From assembly GCA_001604435.1 (NCBI GenBank), contig LVBO01000149.1, forward strand, positions 1 through 12,168: DNA of 12,168 nt, given 5' to 3'. The notes below the pieces were generated by a model, which was not told the origin of the DNA, did no database searches, and saw only the letters and a list, made by a program, of their open reading frames with translations. Each line of letters starts with the position of its first letter. The stretch's first letter is position 1. The position numbers and the translations under genes were made by a program. This DNA is from Synergistales bacterium Syner_01 (GTDB taxonomy: Bacteria > Synergistota > Synergistia > Synergistales > Aminobacteriaceae). This document shows positions 6,460-12,168 of this stretch, one piece after another.

Positions 6460-8634
6460 TCACTGCGCATATTCGGAAAGCGGAGTACGAACCCTGTCTT
6501 GAAGCTCGGCCCTCTTCCCCTCGTTCCAGCTGGATGTTCTCGTAAAATATCCAGTAATCCGCGTTATGCCGTCGACATCCATACATCCGCAGGACGGGCA
6601 GGACTCCCGCAGGCCTCGCGTCGTCGCGCCGCACCCGTTGCAGACAGTAAATTCCGGACTGAATGCAACTTGCGAGTTTTCGGAGTGGCGGAAAATCTTC
6701 CTGACAAACGAGGAAAGAGCACGCGCATCCGGCTTATGCTCGCCCATCCAGACGTGCGTTATGGCCCCTGCGGATATGTGCGGATGGAAACGCCCCTCCT
6801 CCACGATCTTCCGCACCGGATCCATAGGGATATTGTAAGCGAAATGCGTGCTGTTCGTGTAGTACACCTCGCCCGTGCCGGGATTGCCTTTCACTACGTC
6901 GAGCGCCTCCGGACACGACTTCGCATCCAGTTTCGCGAAACGATACGCTGTGCTCTCGGCAGGTGTCTGCTCGAGCACGATATCGAGCCCGTAGCGTTCC
7001 GAAAGAGCCCGGCATTTCAGATTCATGTACTGCGTAACCGCAAGCGCAAGTTGGAACGCCTCTTCCGATTCGTGAAGCTGCCGCCCCGTGATCGTCTGGA
7101 CCATCTCGTTCATACCCAAAATCCCGACGAGATACTTCACCCTCTCGAAACGCAGGTACGGTTCGCCGTCGTGTTCCATGCAGAGAACGGAGAGCGGGCC
7201 TCGCTTTCCAAGAGCAAGGATCTCGGCGATGAAATTCCTTTTCTGCAGATGCGCTTTCGCGGCAATCTCCATGTAATGATCTACCAGCTCGAAGAGCGTC
7301 TCTCTGTCTCCTCCGCTCCTGTACGCCATCCTCGGGAGGTTGAGCGTCACGTTCTGCAGCGCGCAGAAACGAAGCTTCCACGGCGTTCTCGCCTCCAGGA
7401 TATCCCTTTGATCGAGTTCGAAGCTTAAACGACAGCATTCGGAAAGCTTGACAGCGTCCCCCCGGTCGAAGACGAAATAGGTGTTTCCTTTTTCGGACGC
7501 GACCTCGCAGGCGAGAGAGAGCATCTCCTCCCAACCTTCCTCGCGGAAAAAGTCCTCGGTGATATGGAGCAGAGGCTTGGGGAAGAAAAACGGCTGTCCC
7601 CGGCTGTCGCCCTCCATGTACACCGAAAAGAGCGCTCTCAGGAACCGCTTCGCTTCGGAAGCATAGTCGCCGTATGTTTTTCCTGTCTCCTTGCCTCCCG
7701 GGCCGATCGCCGGTACGTCCCGGAAGTGCTTCGGGACCTCGTAGTACAGGTTCACATCCGTGAAGGCCACCTGACCGCCCCGCCCTCCGGCAAGCTGATT
7801 GAACTCGAAGATGAGCATCTGGGCGATCTGGCGGATACGCTCATCCGAAAGACCTTCAAGATAGGGAGCGAAAAAGGTGTTCACGGCATCCCAGCCGATC
7901 GCGCCCGCGAAATTGTTCTGCAAGACCGAAGTCATCTTAAGAAGATGTGCGAGCAGTACGTCCGGGTGACGCGCCGGAGCGGAGATGCTGGTGATGGAGG
8001 GAAGGTTCAGGCCAAACTTCGCCACGTAGGCGATGCTCTGCCCTGAGCAGTACGGACGGTTCACCATGCCGAGATCATGTAGGTGAATATTCCCCGAAAG
8101 GTGCGCCTCGGCGACGTCACCCGAAAAAACGCGCGTAAGGGCGTACTGCTTCAAGGCCAGTTCGGCCACCGACAGGTTGATCGACTCCGGGTTGAGAGTC
8201 GTATTGCTGTTTTCCCTGTTCGGATGCAGCATCATGGTTTCAAGATCATGCACAGGGATTCCTATACGGCTGTGGTCCTGAAGCTTCGCGTCCAAGCCTC
8301 GCTGAAAAAGTTTGACGTTTACCAGTTCGCGAACGAGCGACGTGCTCACACGGTCGCGTCCCCAGCGTAAAAGGTCCGATTCGACTTCGGCTGCGATCTC
8401 TCCGGCAAGGCCTGGCTCGACTCCGGCTTCCTTCACCAGAGCTTCGAGAATCCGCTCGGCGTTCCAGGGGTGCGTTTCTTCGTGCCCAAGAGCGTCCACC
8501 ATGAGCGCGAGGTCCGTCGCCTCACCTCGAGGAGCGAACATGAGCATCTGACGTCCGCTCTTCCTGGATGTCTCCGCCGTGTCCCCCTTGGGTTTCAGCA
8601 ACACCGGAGTATCATTCAGACGATCCTTCTCCAT
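6460..8634 (-). CDS. nrdD: Anaerobic (class III) ribonucleoside-triphosphate reductase NrdD
   Basis: NrdD reduces ribonucleoside triphosphates to deoxyribonucleotides without oxygen, using a glycyl radical made by the radical-SAM activase NrdG. The 724-residue product has the C-terminal radical site RITGY with the glycine at 695, preceded by the zinc site Cys665, Cys668, Cys679 and Cys682 (CNGC and CPSC). Cys196, the Cys400-Cys401 pair and Cys424 are candidates for the active-site thiyl and reducing cysteines. HLHDLGMVNRPYCSGQS (184-200) and NVTLNLPR (428-435) are conserved barrel segments; they resemble the Thermotoga/archaeal type more than E. coli NrdD. Residues about 55-115 look like an ATP-cone regulatory domain, mainly its later helices (VSTSLVRELVNVKL). 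The ATG at 8634 has AGGAGG 9 nt upstream and overlaps nrdR by 23 nt. No nrdG is adjacent: a terminator and livK follow. Confidence 0.95.
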   Translation of the reverse strand: MEKDRLNDTPVLLKPKGDTAETSRKSGRQMLMFAPRGEATDLALMVDALGHEETHPWNAERILEALVKEAGVEPGLAGEIAAEVESDLLRWGRDRVSTSLVRELVNVKLFQRGLDAKLQDHSRIGIPVHDLETMMLHPNRENSNTTLNPESINLSVAELALKQYALTRVFSGDVAEAHLSGNIHLHDLGMVNRPYCSGQSIAYVAKFGLNLPSITSISAPARHPDVLLAHLLKMTSVLQNNFAGAIGWDAVNTFFAPYLEGLSDERIRQIAQMLIFEFNQLAGGRGGQVAFTDVNLYYEVPKHFRDVPAIGPGGKETGKTYGDYASEAKRFLRALFSVYMEGDSRGQPFFFPKPLLHITEDFFREEGWEEMLSLACEVASEKGNTYFVFDRGDAVKLSECCRLSFELDQRDILEARTPWKLRFCALQNVTLNLPRMAYRSGGDRETLFELVDHYMEIAAKAHLQKRNFIAEILALGKRGPLSVLCMEHDGEPYLRFERVKYLVGILGMNEMVQTITGRQLHESEEAFQLALAVTQYMNLKCRALSERYGLDIVLEQTPAESTAYRFAKLDAKSCPEALDVVKGNPGTGEVYYTNSTHFAYNIPMDPVRKIVEEGRFHPHISAGAITHVWMGEHKPDARALSSFVRKIFRHSENSQVAFSPEFTVCNGCGATTRGLRESCPSCGCMDVDGITRITGYFTRTSSWNEGKRAELQDRVRTPLSEYAQ

Positions 8635-9112
8635 TTCCGGAGCCCTCCTTCTTTTCCCGTTCGCCTATGAGCCGGGCAATTTCGTGCTGGAAGCTTTCGA
8701 TATCCGTAAATTCTCTGTAGACCGAGGCAAAACGGACATAGGCGACCTGACTGATCCGCTTCAGTCCTTCCATAACCCTCTGTCCTATGATGTACACAGG
8801 GATATCTCCGTACCCTTCGGTTTTCAGGTCGGTTTCGATACGTGTAGCCAAATCTTCGATTTGCTCGAGCGATACGGGAAGTTTCTCACATGCCCGGCTT
8901 ATTCCCCTGACGATCTTGTCACGGCCGAACGTCTCTCTGCTGCCGTCCTTTTTTATCACCCGGAGAGGGCGTTTCTCCTCGATTTTTTCATATGTAGTGA
9001 ACCTGGAGGAGCATTCGGGGCATTCTCTCCTCCGGCGGACAACACGCCCTTCATCCGCAGTTCTCGTCTCGATTACCCGCGTCTCCAAAGCGCCGCATGA
9101 CGGACATCGCAC
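8612..9112 (-). CDS. nrdR: Transcriptional repressor NrdR
   Basis: NrdR is the dedicated repressor of ribonucleotide reductase genes; it senses dATP/ATP through an ATP-cone and binds tandem NrdR boxes at nrd promoters. The 166-residue product has the N-terminal zinc ribbon (Cys3, Cys6, Cys31, Cys34 in CPSC and CPEC), the RRRR basic segment at 26-29, and the ATP-cone from about residue 49 (VIKKDGSRETFGRDKIVRGI) to about 140. The tail after residue 150 is charged and glycine-rich. The start is GTG at 9112, fixed by MRCPSCG, which is invariant in the family, with a run of six G about 7 nt upstream. It overlaps nrdD by 23 nt, so repressor and probable target are translated from one message. NrdR-box-like sequences just upstream suggest it controls its own operon. 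Confidence 0.96.
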   Translation of the reverse strand: MRCPSCGALETRVIETRTADEGRVVRRRRECPECSSRFTTYEKIEEKRPLRVIKKDGSRETFGRDKIVRGISRACEKLPVSLEQIEDLATRIETDLKTEGYGDIPVYIIGQRVMEGLKRISQVAYVRFASVYREFTDIESFQHEIARLIGEREKKEGSGNGEGSSE

Positions 9113-9121
9113 AGATACACC

Positions 9122-9137
9122 CCCCTATATATAGCAA
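9122..9137 (-). promoter_or_regulatory. NrdR-box-like palindrome next to nrdR
   Basis: The 10-bp palindrome CTATATATAG at 9125-9134 is a perfect match to the centre of the known NrdR-box consensus (acaCwAtATaTwGtgt); the outer flanks match poorly, giving 11 of 16 overall. It touches the ribosome binding site of nrdR. A plain TA-rich run cannot be excluded, but the gene downstream is nrdR itself. Confidence 0.5.
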
Positions 9138-9151
9138 CCACCGCGCAATAT

Positions 9152-9167
9152 TACTCCCATATGGTGT
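9152..9167 (-). promoter_or_regulatory. Second, half-conserved NrdR-box-like site
   Basis: On the minus strand the left half reads ACACCATA, matching 7 of 8 bases of the NrdR-box half-site, while the right half does not match. Its centre is 30 bp from the centre of the site at 9122-9137, close to three helical turns, as known NrdR boxes are usually arranged in pairs. An alternative weak promoter (TGGAAA at 9176-9171, 17 nt, TAATAT at 9153-9148) would place this site in the promoter spacer. Confidence 0.3.
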
Positions 9168-9183
9168 ATCTTTCCAGAGAGAC

Positions 9184-9189
9184 ATTATA
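9184..9189 (-). promoter_or_regulatory. -10 box of the nrdR-nrdD promoter
   Basis: A perfect TATAAT on the minus strand (9189-9184) lies 72 bases before the nrdR start. No recognisable -35 box is found at 16-18 nt; that space is filled by a tandem 13-bp repeat. The transcript would start near 9177, so both NrdR-box-like sites would lie in the early transcribed region unless the weaker promoter closer to the gene is used. Confidence 0.5.
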
Positions 9190-9193
9190 CTCC

Positions 9194-9219
9194 TTTTATA
9201 CGGGACTTTTAGACGGGAC
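9194..9219 (-). repeat. Tandem 13-bp direct repeat upstream of nrdR
   Basis: Two adjoining 13-mers, GTCCCGTCTAAAA (9219-9207) and GTCCCGTATAAAA (9206-9194) on the minus strand, differ at one position. They fill the expected spacer and -35 region of the nrdR promoter, between the yqeY terminator and the -10 box. Two identical faces about one helical turn apart are typical of a regulator site, but simple replication slippage could also explain them. Confidence 0.75.
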
Positions 9220-9230
9220 GATGGGCGCAC

Positions 9231-9253
9231 AAAAAAAGCCGGGTTTCCCCGGC
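9231..9253 (-). terminator. Strong rho-independent terminator after yqeY
   Basis: On the minus strand GCCGGG (9253-9248) pairs perfectly with CCCGGC (9243-9238) around a GAAA tetraloop, followed by seven T residues (9237-9231). Four A residues precede the stem, which can extend it and may allow some function on the other strand. It closes the HIT-rpsU-yqeY unit and insulates nrdR. Confidence 0.9.
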
Positions 9254-9285
9254 TTTTCAGGTAACGAGCAATTTTGATTCGGCGA

Positions 9286-9750
9286 TCAATCGACAAGGGA
9301 CTGAAGATAGTCATACACCTTTGAACGAACTCGTTTACCGTCGGCGCGGCCTTTTACGTCAGCCATAACCTTCCCCATCACTTTCCCCATATCTTTGGGG
9401 CCGGCCGCCTTGACGAGCGCGCCCGCTTCTTCGACGAGACTCTCCAATTCTTCGTCGGAGAGCTGCTCGGGAAGGTAGGTTTCGAGGAAAAGAGCTTCCC
9501 TCAGTTCTTCCGCCGCCCTTTCTCCTGCACCGACCGCGGTGTACTGGTCGGCGGCTTCCCGGCGTTGCTTCACAAGGCGCTGTATGAGAGCGACAACGTC
9601 GTCCTCCGTCAGTTCCACGGAGCGCCCTTTCTCGGCCTTGGAGCGCTGCAACTCCGCCTTGAGCATCCGAAGAGACGAGAGTTCCATCTCTTTCCTCGAT
9701 TTCATGGCGGCGACAAGATCATCCGATAAACGCTTCTCGAGTTCAATCAC
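9286..9750 (-). CDS. yqeY: GatB/YqeY domain protein
   Basis: The 154-residue product matches the YqeY family: LEKRLSDDLVAAMKSRKEMELSSLRMLKAEL at the N-terminus (shown here in shortened landmarks: DLVAAMKSR at 11-19, LRMLKAEL at 27-34), the LIQRLVKQRREAADQY helix, ETYLPEQLSDEELE, and a GKVMGKVMADVKGRADG stretch near the C-terminus. The family is all-helical and resembles the tail domain of GatB, the tRNA-dependent amidotransferase subunit that touches tRNA. Its cellular role is not firmly settled; a link to tRNA or translation is an inference supported by its place right after rpsU. The start is GTG at 9750, 6 nt after the rpsU stop, with AGGGGG in the end of rpsU about 9 nt upstream. Length is normal (about 150). 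Confidence 0.92.
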   Translation of the reverse strand: MIELEKRLSDDLVAAMKSRKEMELSSLRMLKAELQRSKAEKGRSVELTEDDVVALIQRLVKQRREAADQYTAVGAGERAAEELREALFLETYLPEQLSDEELESLVEEAGALVKAAGPKDMGKVMGKVMADVKGRADGKRVRSKVYDYLQSLVD

Positions 9751-9756
9751 GCGGCA

Positions 9757-9945
9757 TTACCCCCTGGGCTTGCTCCGTCTTTTTCTGGCGGCCTCGGCCC
9801 GTTTCGTCTTTTTCGCCTCACTGGGCTTTTCGTAGTGCTCCCTCTTCCGGACCTCCCGAAGGGTTCCCACCTTGGAGACTTCCCGTTTGAACCGCCTGAG
9901 GGCGTCATCGAGGGATTCGTTATCTCTTCGAACGACAGTCGTCAT
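9757..9945 (-). CDS. rpsU: 30S ribosomal protein S21
   Basis: S21 is a small basic protein of the 30S subunit platform that helps initiation near the anti-Shine-Dalgarno end of 16S rRNA. The 62-residue product begins MTTVVRRDNESLDDALRRFK and continues with the conserved KREVSKVGTLREVRKREHYE region, ending in a lysine/arginine-rich tail; this is S21 throughout. The ATG at 9945 is preferred because a six-G ribosome binding site lies 7 nt upstream; an ATG two codons earlier (9951) sits too close to it, and the longer frame to 10176 is a shadow of the HIT gene. It sits between the HIT gene and yqeY, a common neighbourhood for rpsU. Length is normal (58-70). Confidence 0.96.
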   Translation of the reverse strand: MTTVVRRDNESLDDALRRFKREVSKVGTLREVRKREHYEKPSEAKKTKRAEAARKRRSKPRG

Positions 9946-9976
9946 AAACATTCCCCCCTTTCTTTGCCACCCGCAT

Positions 9977-10318
9977 CTACCCCGGTGGCCAGCGGAAACT
10001 ACGTCCCGCCAACAGGTGAATATGAAGGTGGGGAATCGTCTGTCCCGCCTTTGCTCCGCAGTTGACCACCAACCTGTACCCCTCGTTGTCAAAACCAAGG
10101 GAAGCGGCTGTGCGGACGGCGCAATCCAGGACTTTCGACCACACTTCGGGGTTTTGAACGTCGGCAGCCGATTCAACGTGCTCTTTCGGTATTACGAGAA
10201 GATGATGCGGAGCCTGAGGAGCGATATCGCGAATCACAAACACGGAGTCGTCCTCGAAGACTTTTTCCACATGCACTGCTCCCGAAGCTATTTCGCAGAA
10301 AAGACATTTTCCGTCCAA
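9977..10318 (-). CDS. HIT family protein (HinT-like nucleotide-binding hydrolase)
   Basis: HIT proteins of the HinT type hydrolyse nucleoside phosphoramidates and related adenylates. The 113-residue product carries the histidine triad HLHIHLLAG (His97, His99, His101) near the C-terminus, the FEDDSVFVIRDIAPQAPHH core and IPKEHVES, and a CxxC pair (Cys5, Cys8) that binds zinc in many bacterial HinT proteins. The open frame extends to 10372, but this part overlaps the upstream gene. I chose TTG at 10318 because GAGGTG lies 6 nt upstream and the result, MDGKCLFCEI, has a normal HinT N-terminus; GTG at 10327 adds three residues. Next comes rpsU after 31 bases. Its physiological substrate here is not known. 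Confidence 0.9.
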   Translation of the reverse strand: MDGKCLFCEIASGAVHVEKVFEDDSVFVIRDIAPQAPHHLLVIPKEHVESAADVQNPEVWSKVLDCAVRTAASLGFDNEGYRLVVNCGAKAGQTIPHLHIHLLAGRSFRWPPG

Positions 10319-10343
10319 AAATCCCACCTCACAACGTGACAGT

Positions 10344-10372
10344 ATTCTATACCAGATTTTGAGCGCGCACAA
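10344..10372 (-). promoter_or_regulatory. Possible promoter for HIT-rpsU-yqeY
   Basis: On the minus strand TTGTGC (10372-10367) and TAGAAT (10349-10344) are spaced 17 nt apart; the -10 matches 5 of 6 bases and the -35 only 3. The -10 box contains the stop codon of the J-domain gene. It would give a leader of about 20 nt for the HIT gene and let ribosomal protein S21 be expressed independently of the chaperone genes. Confidence 0.4.
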
Positions 10373-11339
10373 TAGACTGCGCCCAAACTCGTACGGCAGA
10401 TGATGCGGGATTTTCAGCGAGCATCTTCACCCGGCCATACGCCCATACGGGAACGCTCCTGTCTTTAAGAATCCGCAGCAACGGCACCAATACCTCGTCC
10501 TCTTCTCGCTTGAGAAGACGAATGAGCGTTAGATCGTCCGGGAGCGACTTTTCCGACCATCGAGCCAGGGCTTGGGAAAGAACCCGCGACGAAGTGTGGG
10601 ACAAGAGTTTTCGTACGACGGACATCTTCATCGGCAGAATAGCTGCCCAGCGCAAAAGTGCAAGGGCGGACGCCTCCGAAAGCAGGACGCTTCGCGCGCT
10701 GAGCGCGGCGGCAATATCCACCTTCTGTTCGTCGGAAAAATCCAAAAGAAGAATGTGCTCCACGGTATCGTCGTCCGGAGGCCACATTCGGAGCATCTCG
10801 ATCATTGCCGAAAAAACGGTTTTCTCAGGAGGGCGTCCCGAAAGAGCCCCAAGCGCGAGCACTCGAACTCCGGGGTGAGTGCTCAAAAGGCGTTTCGTCA
10901 GGGAGGAAAAAGCCCCTTTTTCATCTTTCCGCGTCGCTTTTTCTAGAATTCGGGCCATAGAGAGTTCCGCCTCGACCAGCGCCTTTTCGAGAAGCAGATC
11001 CTGGACTCGTTTCGAACTCTCCCGTTCCCTCTCATCGCGGCGCTCGCTCTTCGGTCTCCGAGGGGGAGATTTTCTCCACGAAAAGGGCGACTCTTTTTCA
11101 GAGTTCCCATACGTTTTCTGTTTTTTCAGCGACTCGGATATTTGCGCCGGCGTTGCAGACTTCAGCTGCGCATAGGCCGCGGCAATAGTCTCGAACTGCT
11201 TTGCCTTTTGCGGCCCGGCGATATCTGGATGGCAGGAGAGCGCAAGCCTGCGGAACGCCGAGCGGATTTCCCGCAGATGCGCTCCGGGCTGCACTCCCAA
11301 TATCTCGAAGCAATCCGTCAATTCGAGAACGACACCCAT
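10347..11339 (-). CDS. J-domain protein with C-terminal HEAT-like helical repeats
   Basis: J-domain proteins stimulate the ATPase of an Hsp70 partner and bring it substrates. In the 330-residue product residues about 8-65 form a J-domain: CFEILGVQPGAHLREIRSAF (10-29), the essential HPD at 37-39 in LSCHPDIAG, and FETIAAAYAQLK. A charged linker of about 45 residues follows, rich in Lys, Arg, Glu and Ser. From about 105 to the end the sequence is helical, with paired-helix units such as LLSTHPGVRVLALGAL, VVRKLLSHTSSRVLSQAL and EVLVPLLRILKDRSVPVWAY, which look like HEAT repeats. There is no Gly/Phe region, zinc domain or DnaJ C-terminal domain, so it is not DnaJ or CbpA. It begins 2 nt after the stop of the Hsp70-like gene with only a weak ribosome binding site, implying translational coupling. 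HEAT assignment is by eye. Confidence 0.8.
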   Translation of the reverse strand: MGVVLELTDCFEILGVQPGAHLREIRSAFRRLALSCHPDIAGPQKAKQFETIAAAYAQLKSATPAQISESLKKQKTYGNSEKESPFSWRKSPPRRPKSERRDERERESSKRVQDLLLEKALVEAELSMARILEKATRKDEKGAFSSLTKRLLSTHPGVRVLALGALSGRPPEKTVFSAMIEMLRMWPPDDDTVEHILLLDFSDEQKVDIAAALSARSVLLSEASALALLRWAAILPMKMSVVRKLLSHTSSRVLSQALARWSEKSLPDDLTLIRLLKREEDEVLVPLLRILKDRSVPVWAYGRVKMLAENPASSAVRVWAQSIVRAQNLV

Positions 11340-11341
11340 AT

Positions 11342-12168
11342 CTATCGCACAACCCTCTCCATTTCCGAAATCATCCGTTCGAGTGAATCAAAGGCCTCGG
11401 AGGAAGAGTCGCCGTCTCCGAGGGTTTTCATCGTTCGCAGCAACGCCGCTCCTCGGGCCTGCTGGGCAGGCGAAAGCGATACCGAAAGGCGAGCAAACCG
11501 TTTTTCGAGCCCCTTCGCCTCCGCGGTCGTCTCCGAAGGCGAAGAAGGAATTCCCTCGCCAAGCTCAAGAGGCGCGATGGAGGAGACTCTTCCGTCGGAA
11601 CGTATTATATCAATTCTTAAAAAACCGTCCGAGTTTACCGAGAAGGAAAGTGTTATTTCTTCGTCCTTTCTCGCCTCGGGAGCCTGCACGGAAGCAATGA
11701 TCCTTCGAGCGGAGCCTTCTCCCTGGAAGACGCTCATGGTGAACGGACCGCTGCCGACGCTGTAGAAACATCTTTCCGCACGAACAGGAAGATGCAGACC
11801 TTTTTCCAGGAGCGTCACCGGAGTTCCATCGGCGGCCAATATTCCCAAATCCTGCGAGAGGACATCGATAAGGAGGCGTTCCTTCGTCGGAGACATCCCG
11901 TAAAGGGCGGCGCCTGTAACCACGGACTCATCCGGACATTGATTGAGATGTTCGGGCCTGGCGACCCGCTCTTCCAGCAGGGCGCGAAGAAGAGGTATCC
12001 GGCTCCCTCCCCCGACCAGCAGAAGTTTCGAGGGTTTGTACTTCATCCATAGTCGACGCACGGCCGCGGTTACCTGTTCGATGGATGGACGGATCAGATC
12101 TTCGAACTCCTCGCGCGTTACGAGGAGAGGGGGGCAGGAAATTCCCGCAGGAGGCGTCCATTCACAGG
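11342..12168 (-). CDS. Divergent Hsp70 (DnaK/HscC-like) chaperone, C-terminal part (cut by window edge)
   Basis: The frame is open from the stop at 11342 to the right edge, giving 274 residues; the start is outside the window (the GTG at 12061 is internal). LLVTREEFEDLIRPSIEQV (14-32), the Hsp70 nucleotide-site motif LVGGGSRIP (50-58) and PDESVVTGAALYG (78-90) are end-of-ATPase-domain landmarks. LLIDVLSQDLGIL (98-110) is the hydrophobic linker passing into the substrate-binding beta-domain, where DnaK has LLLDVTPLSLGI. The beta-domain lacks most of the DnaK loop that includes GIPPAPRG, and the helical lid is short (about 75 residues). This is a specialised Hsp70, not the main DnaK. The adjoining J-domain gene recalls E. 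coli HscC with DjlB/DjlC, a possible but unproven relation. Confidence 0.85.
   Translation of the reverse strand, partial: CEWTPPAGISCPPLLVTREEFEDLIRPSIEQVTAAVRRLWMKYKPSKLLLVGGGSRIPLLRALLEERVARPEHLNQCPDESVVTGAALYGMSPTKERLLIDVLSQDLGILAADGTPVTLLEKGLHLPVRAERCFYSVGSGPFTMSVFQGEGSARRIIASVQAPEARKDEEITLSFSVNSDGFLRIDIIRSDGRVSSIAPLELGEGIPSSPSETTAEAKGLEKRFARLSVSLSPAQQARGAALLRTMKTLGDGDSSSEAFDSLERMISEMERVVR

Noticed and set aside
6431..6634. Small minus-strand open frame overlapping the nrdD end
   Set aside because: It reads the glycyl-radical coding end in a different frame; the nrdD frame is certain here.
6499..7428. Plus-strand open frame of 309 codons opposite nrdD
   Set aside because: Its length comes from the codon bias of nrdD on the other strand; no recognisable domain and no promoter.
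1..12168. tRNA, rRNA, CRISPR array, insertion sequence or prophage remnants
   Set aside because: Gaps between genes are all under about 175 bases and contain only promoters, hairpins and short repeats; no clover-leaf, spaced repeats, transposase motif or attachment site was seen.

Overview
All fourteen genes in this window lie on the minus strand, so transcription runs from right (12168) to left (1). I read it as chromosomal core DNA of an anaerobic, amino-acid-using diderm bacterium, most like a member of the Synergistota. The grounds are: a strictly anaerobic (class III) ribonucleotide reductase, a complete branched-chain amino-acid ABC transporter, and a substrate-binding protein with an ordinary signal peptide and no lipobox, which suggests a true periplasm. 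The lineage is an inference from gene content and protein flavour, not from any search. Several genes start with GTG or TTG rather than ATG. I see no tRNA, rRNA, IS element, CRISPR array or prophage gene, and no gene-free stretch longer than about 175 bases.

Layout in the direction of transcription. (1) 12168-10347: the C-terminal part of a divergent Hsp70 (its N-terminus is off the right edge), followed 2 nt later by a J-domain protein whose C-terminal half looks like HEAT-type helical repeats; together they look like a dedicated chaperone and co-chaperone pair. (2) 10318-9286: a HIT-family nucleotide-binding protein, ribosomal protein S21 (rpsU) and a YqeY-like protein, packed tightly and closed by a strong terminator at 9231-9253. 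(3) 9112-6460: nrdR (deoxyribonucleotide-sensing repressor) overlapping nrdD (anaerobic ribonucleoside-triphosphate reductase), preceded by a control region with a tandem 13-bp repeat, a -10 box and NrdR-box-like sequences, and closed by a terminator at 6377-6400. (4) 6326-1621: livK, livH, livM, livG, livF, a full ABC importer whose last four genes overlap, with a hairpin-rich spacer after livK and a terminator at 1564-1598. (5) 1511-942: pgsA for phosphatidylglycerol-phosphate synthesis. (6) 803-1: the N-terminal third of secA, with a very good sigma-70-type promoter of its own.

How they work together: the liv unit is one machine (periplasmic binding protein, two permeases, two ATPases) that probably feeds amino-acid fermentation. 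NrdR and NrdD form a feedback pair for dNTP supply, but the activase gene nrdG that NrdD needs is not next to it. PgsA and SecA are both envelope housekeeping functions. The transcription units are packed so closely that two terminators overlap the next promoter. The least ordinary parts are the Hsp70/J-HEAT pair at the right edge and the nrdR control region.
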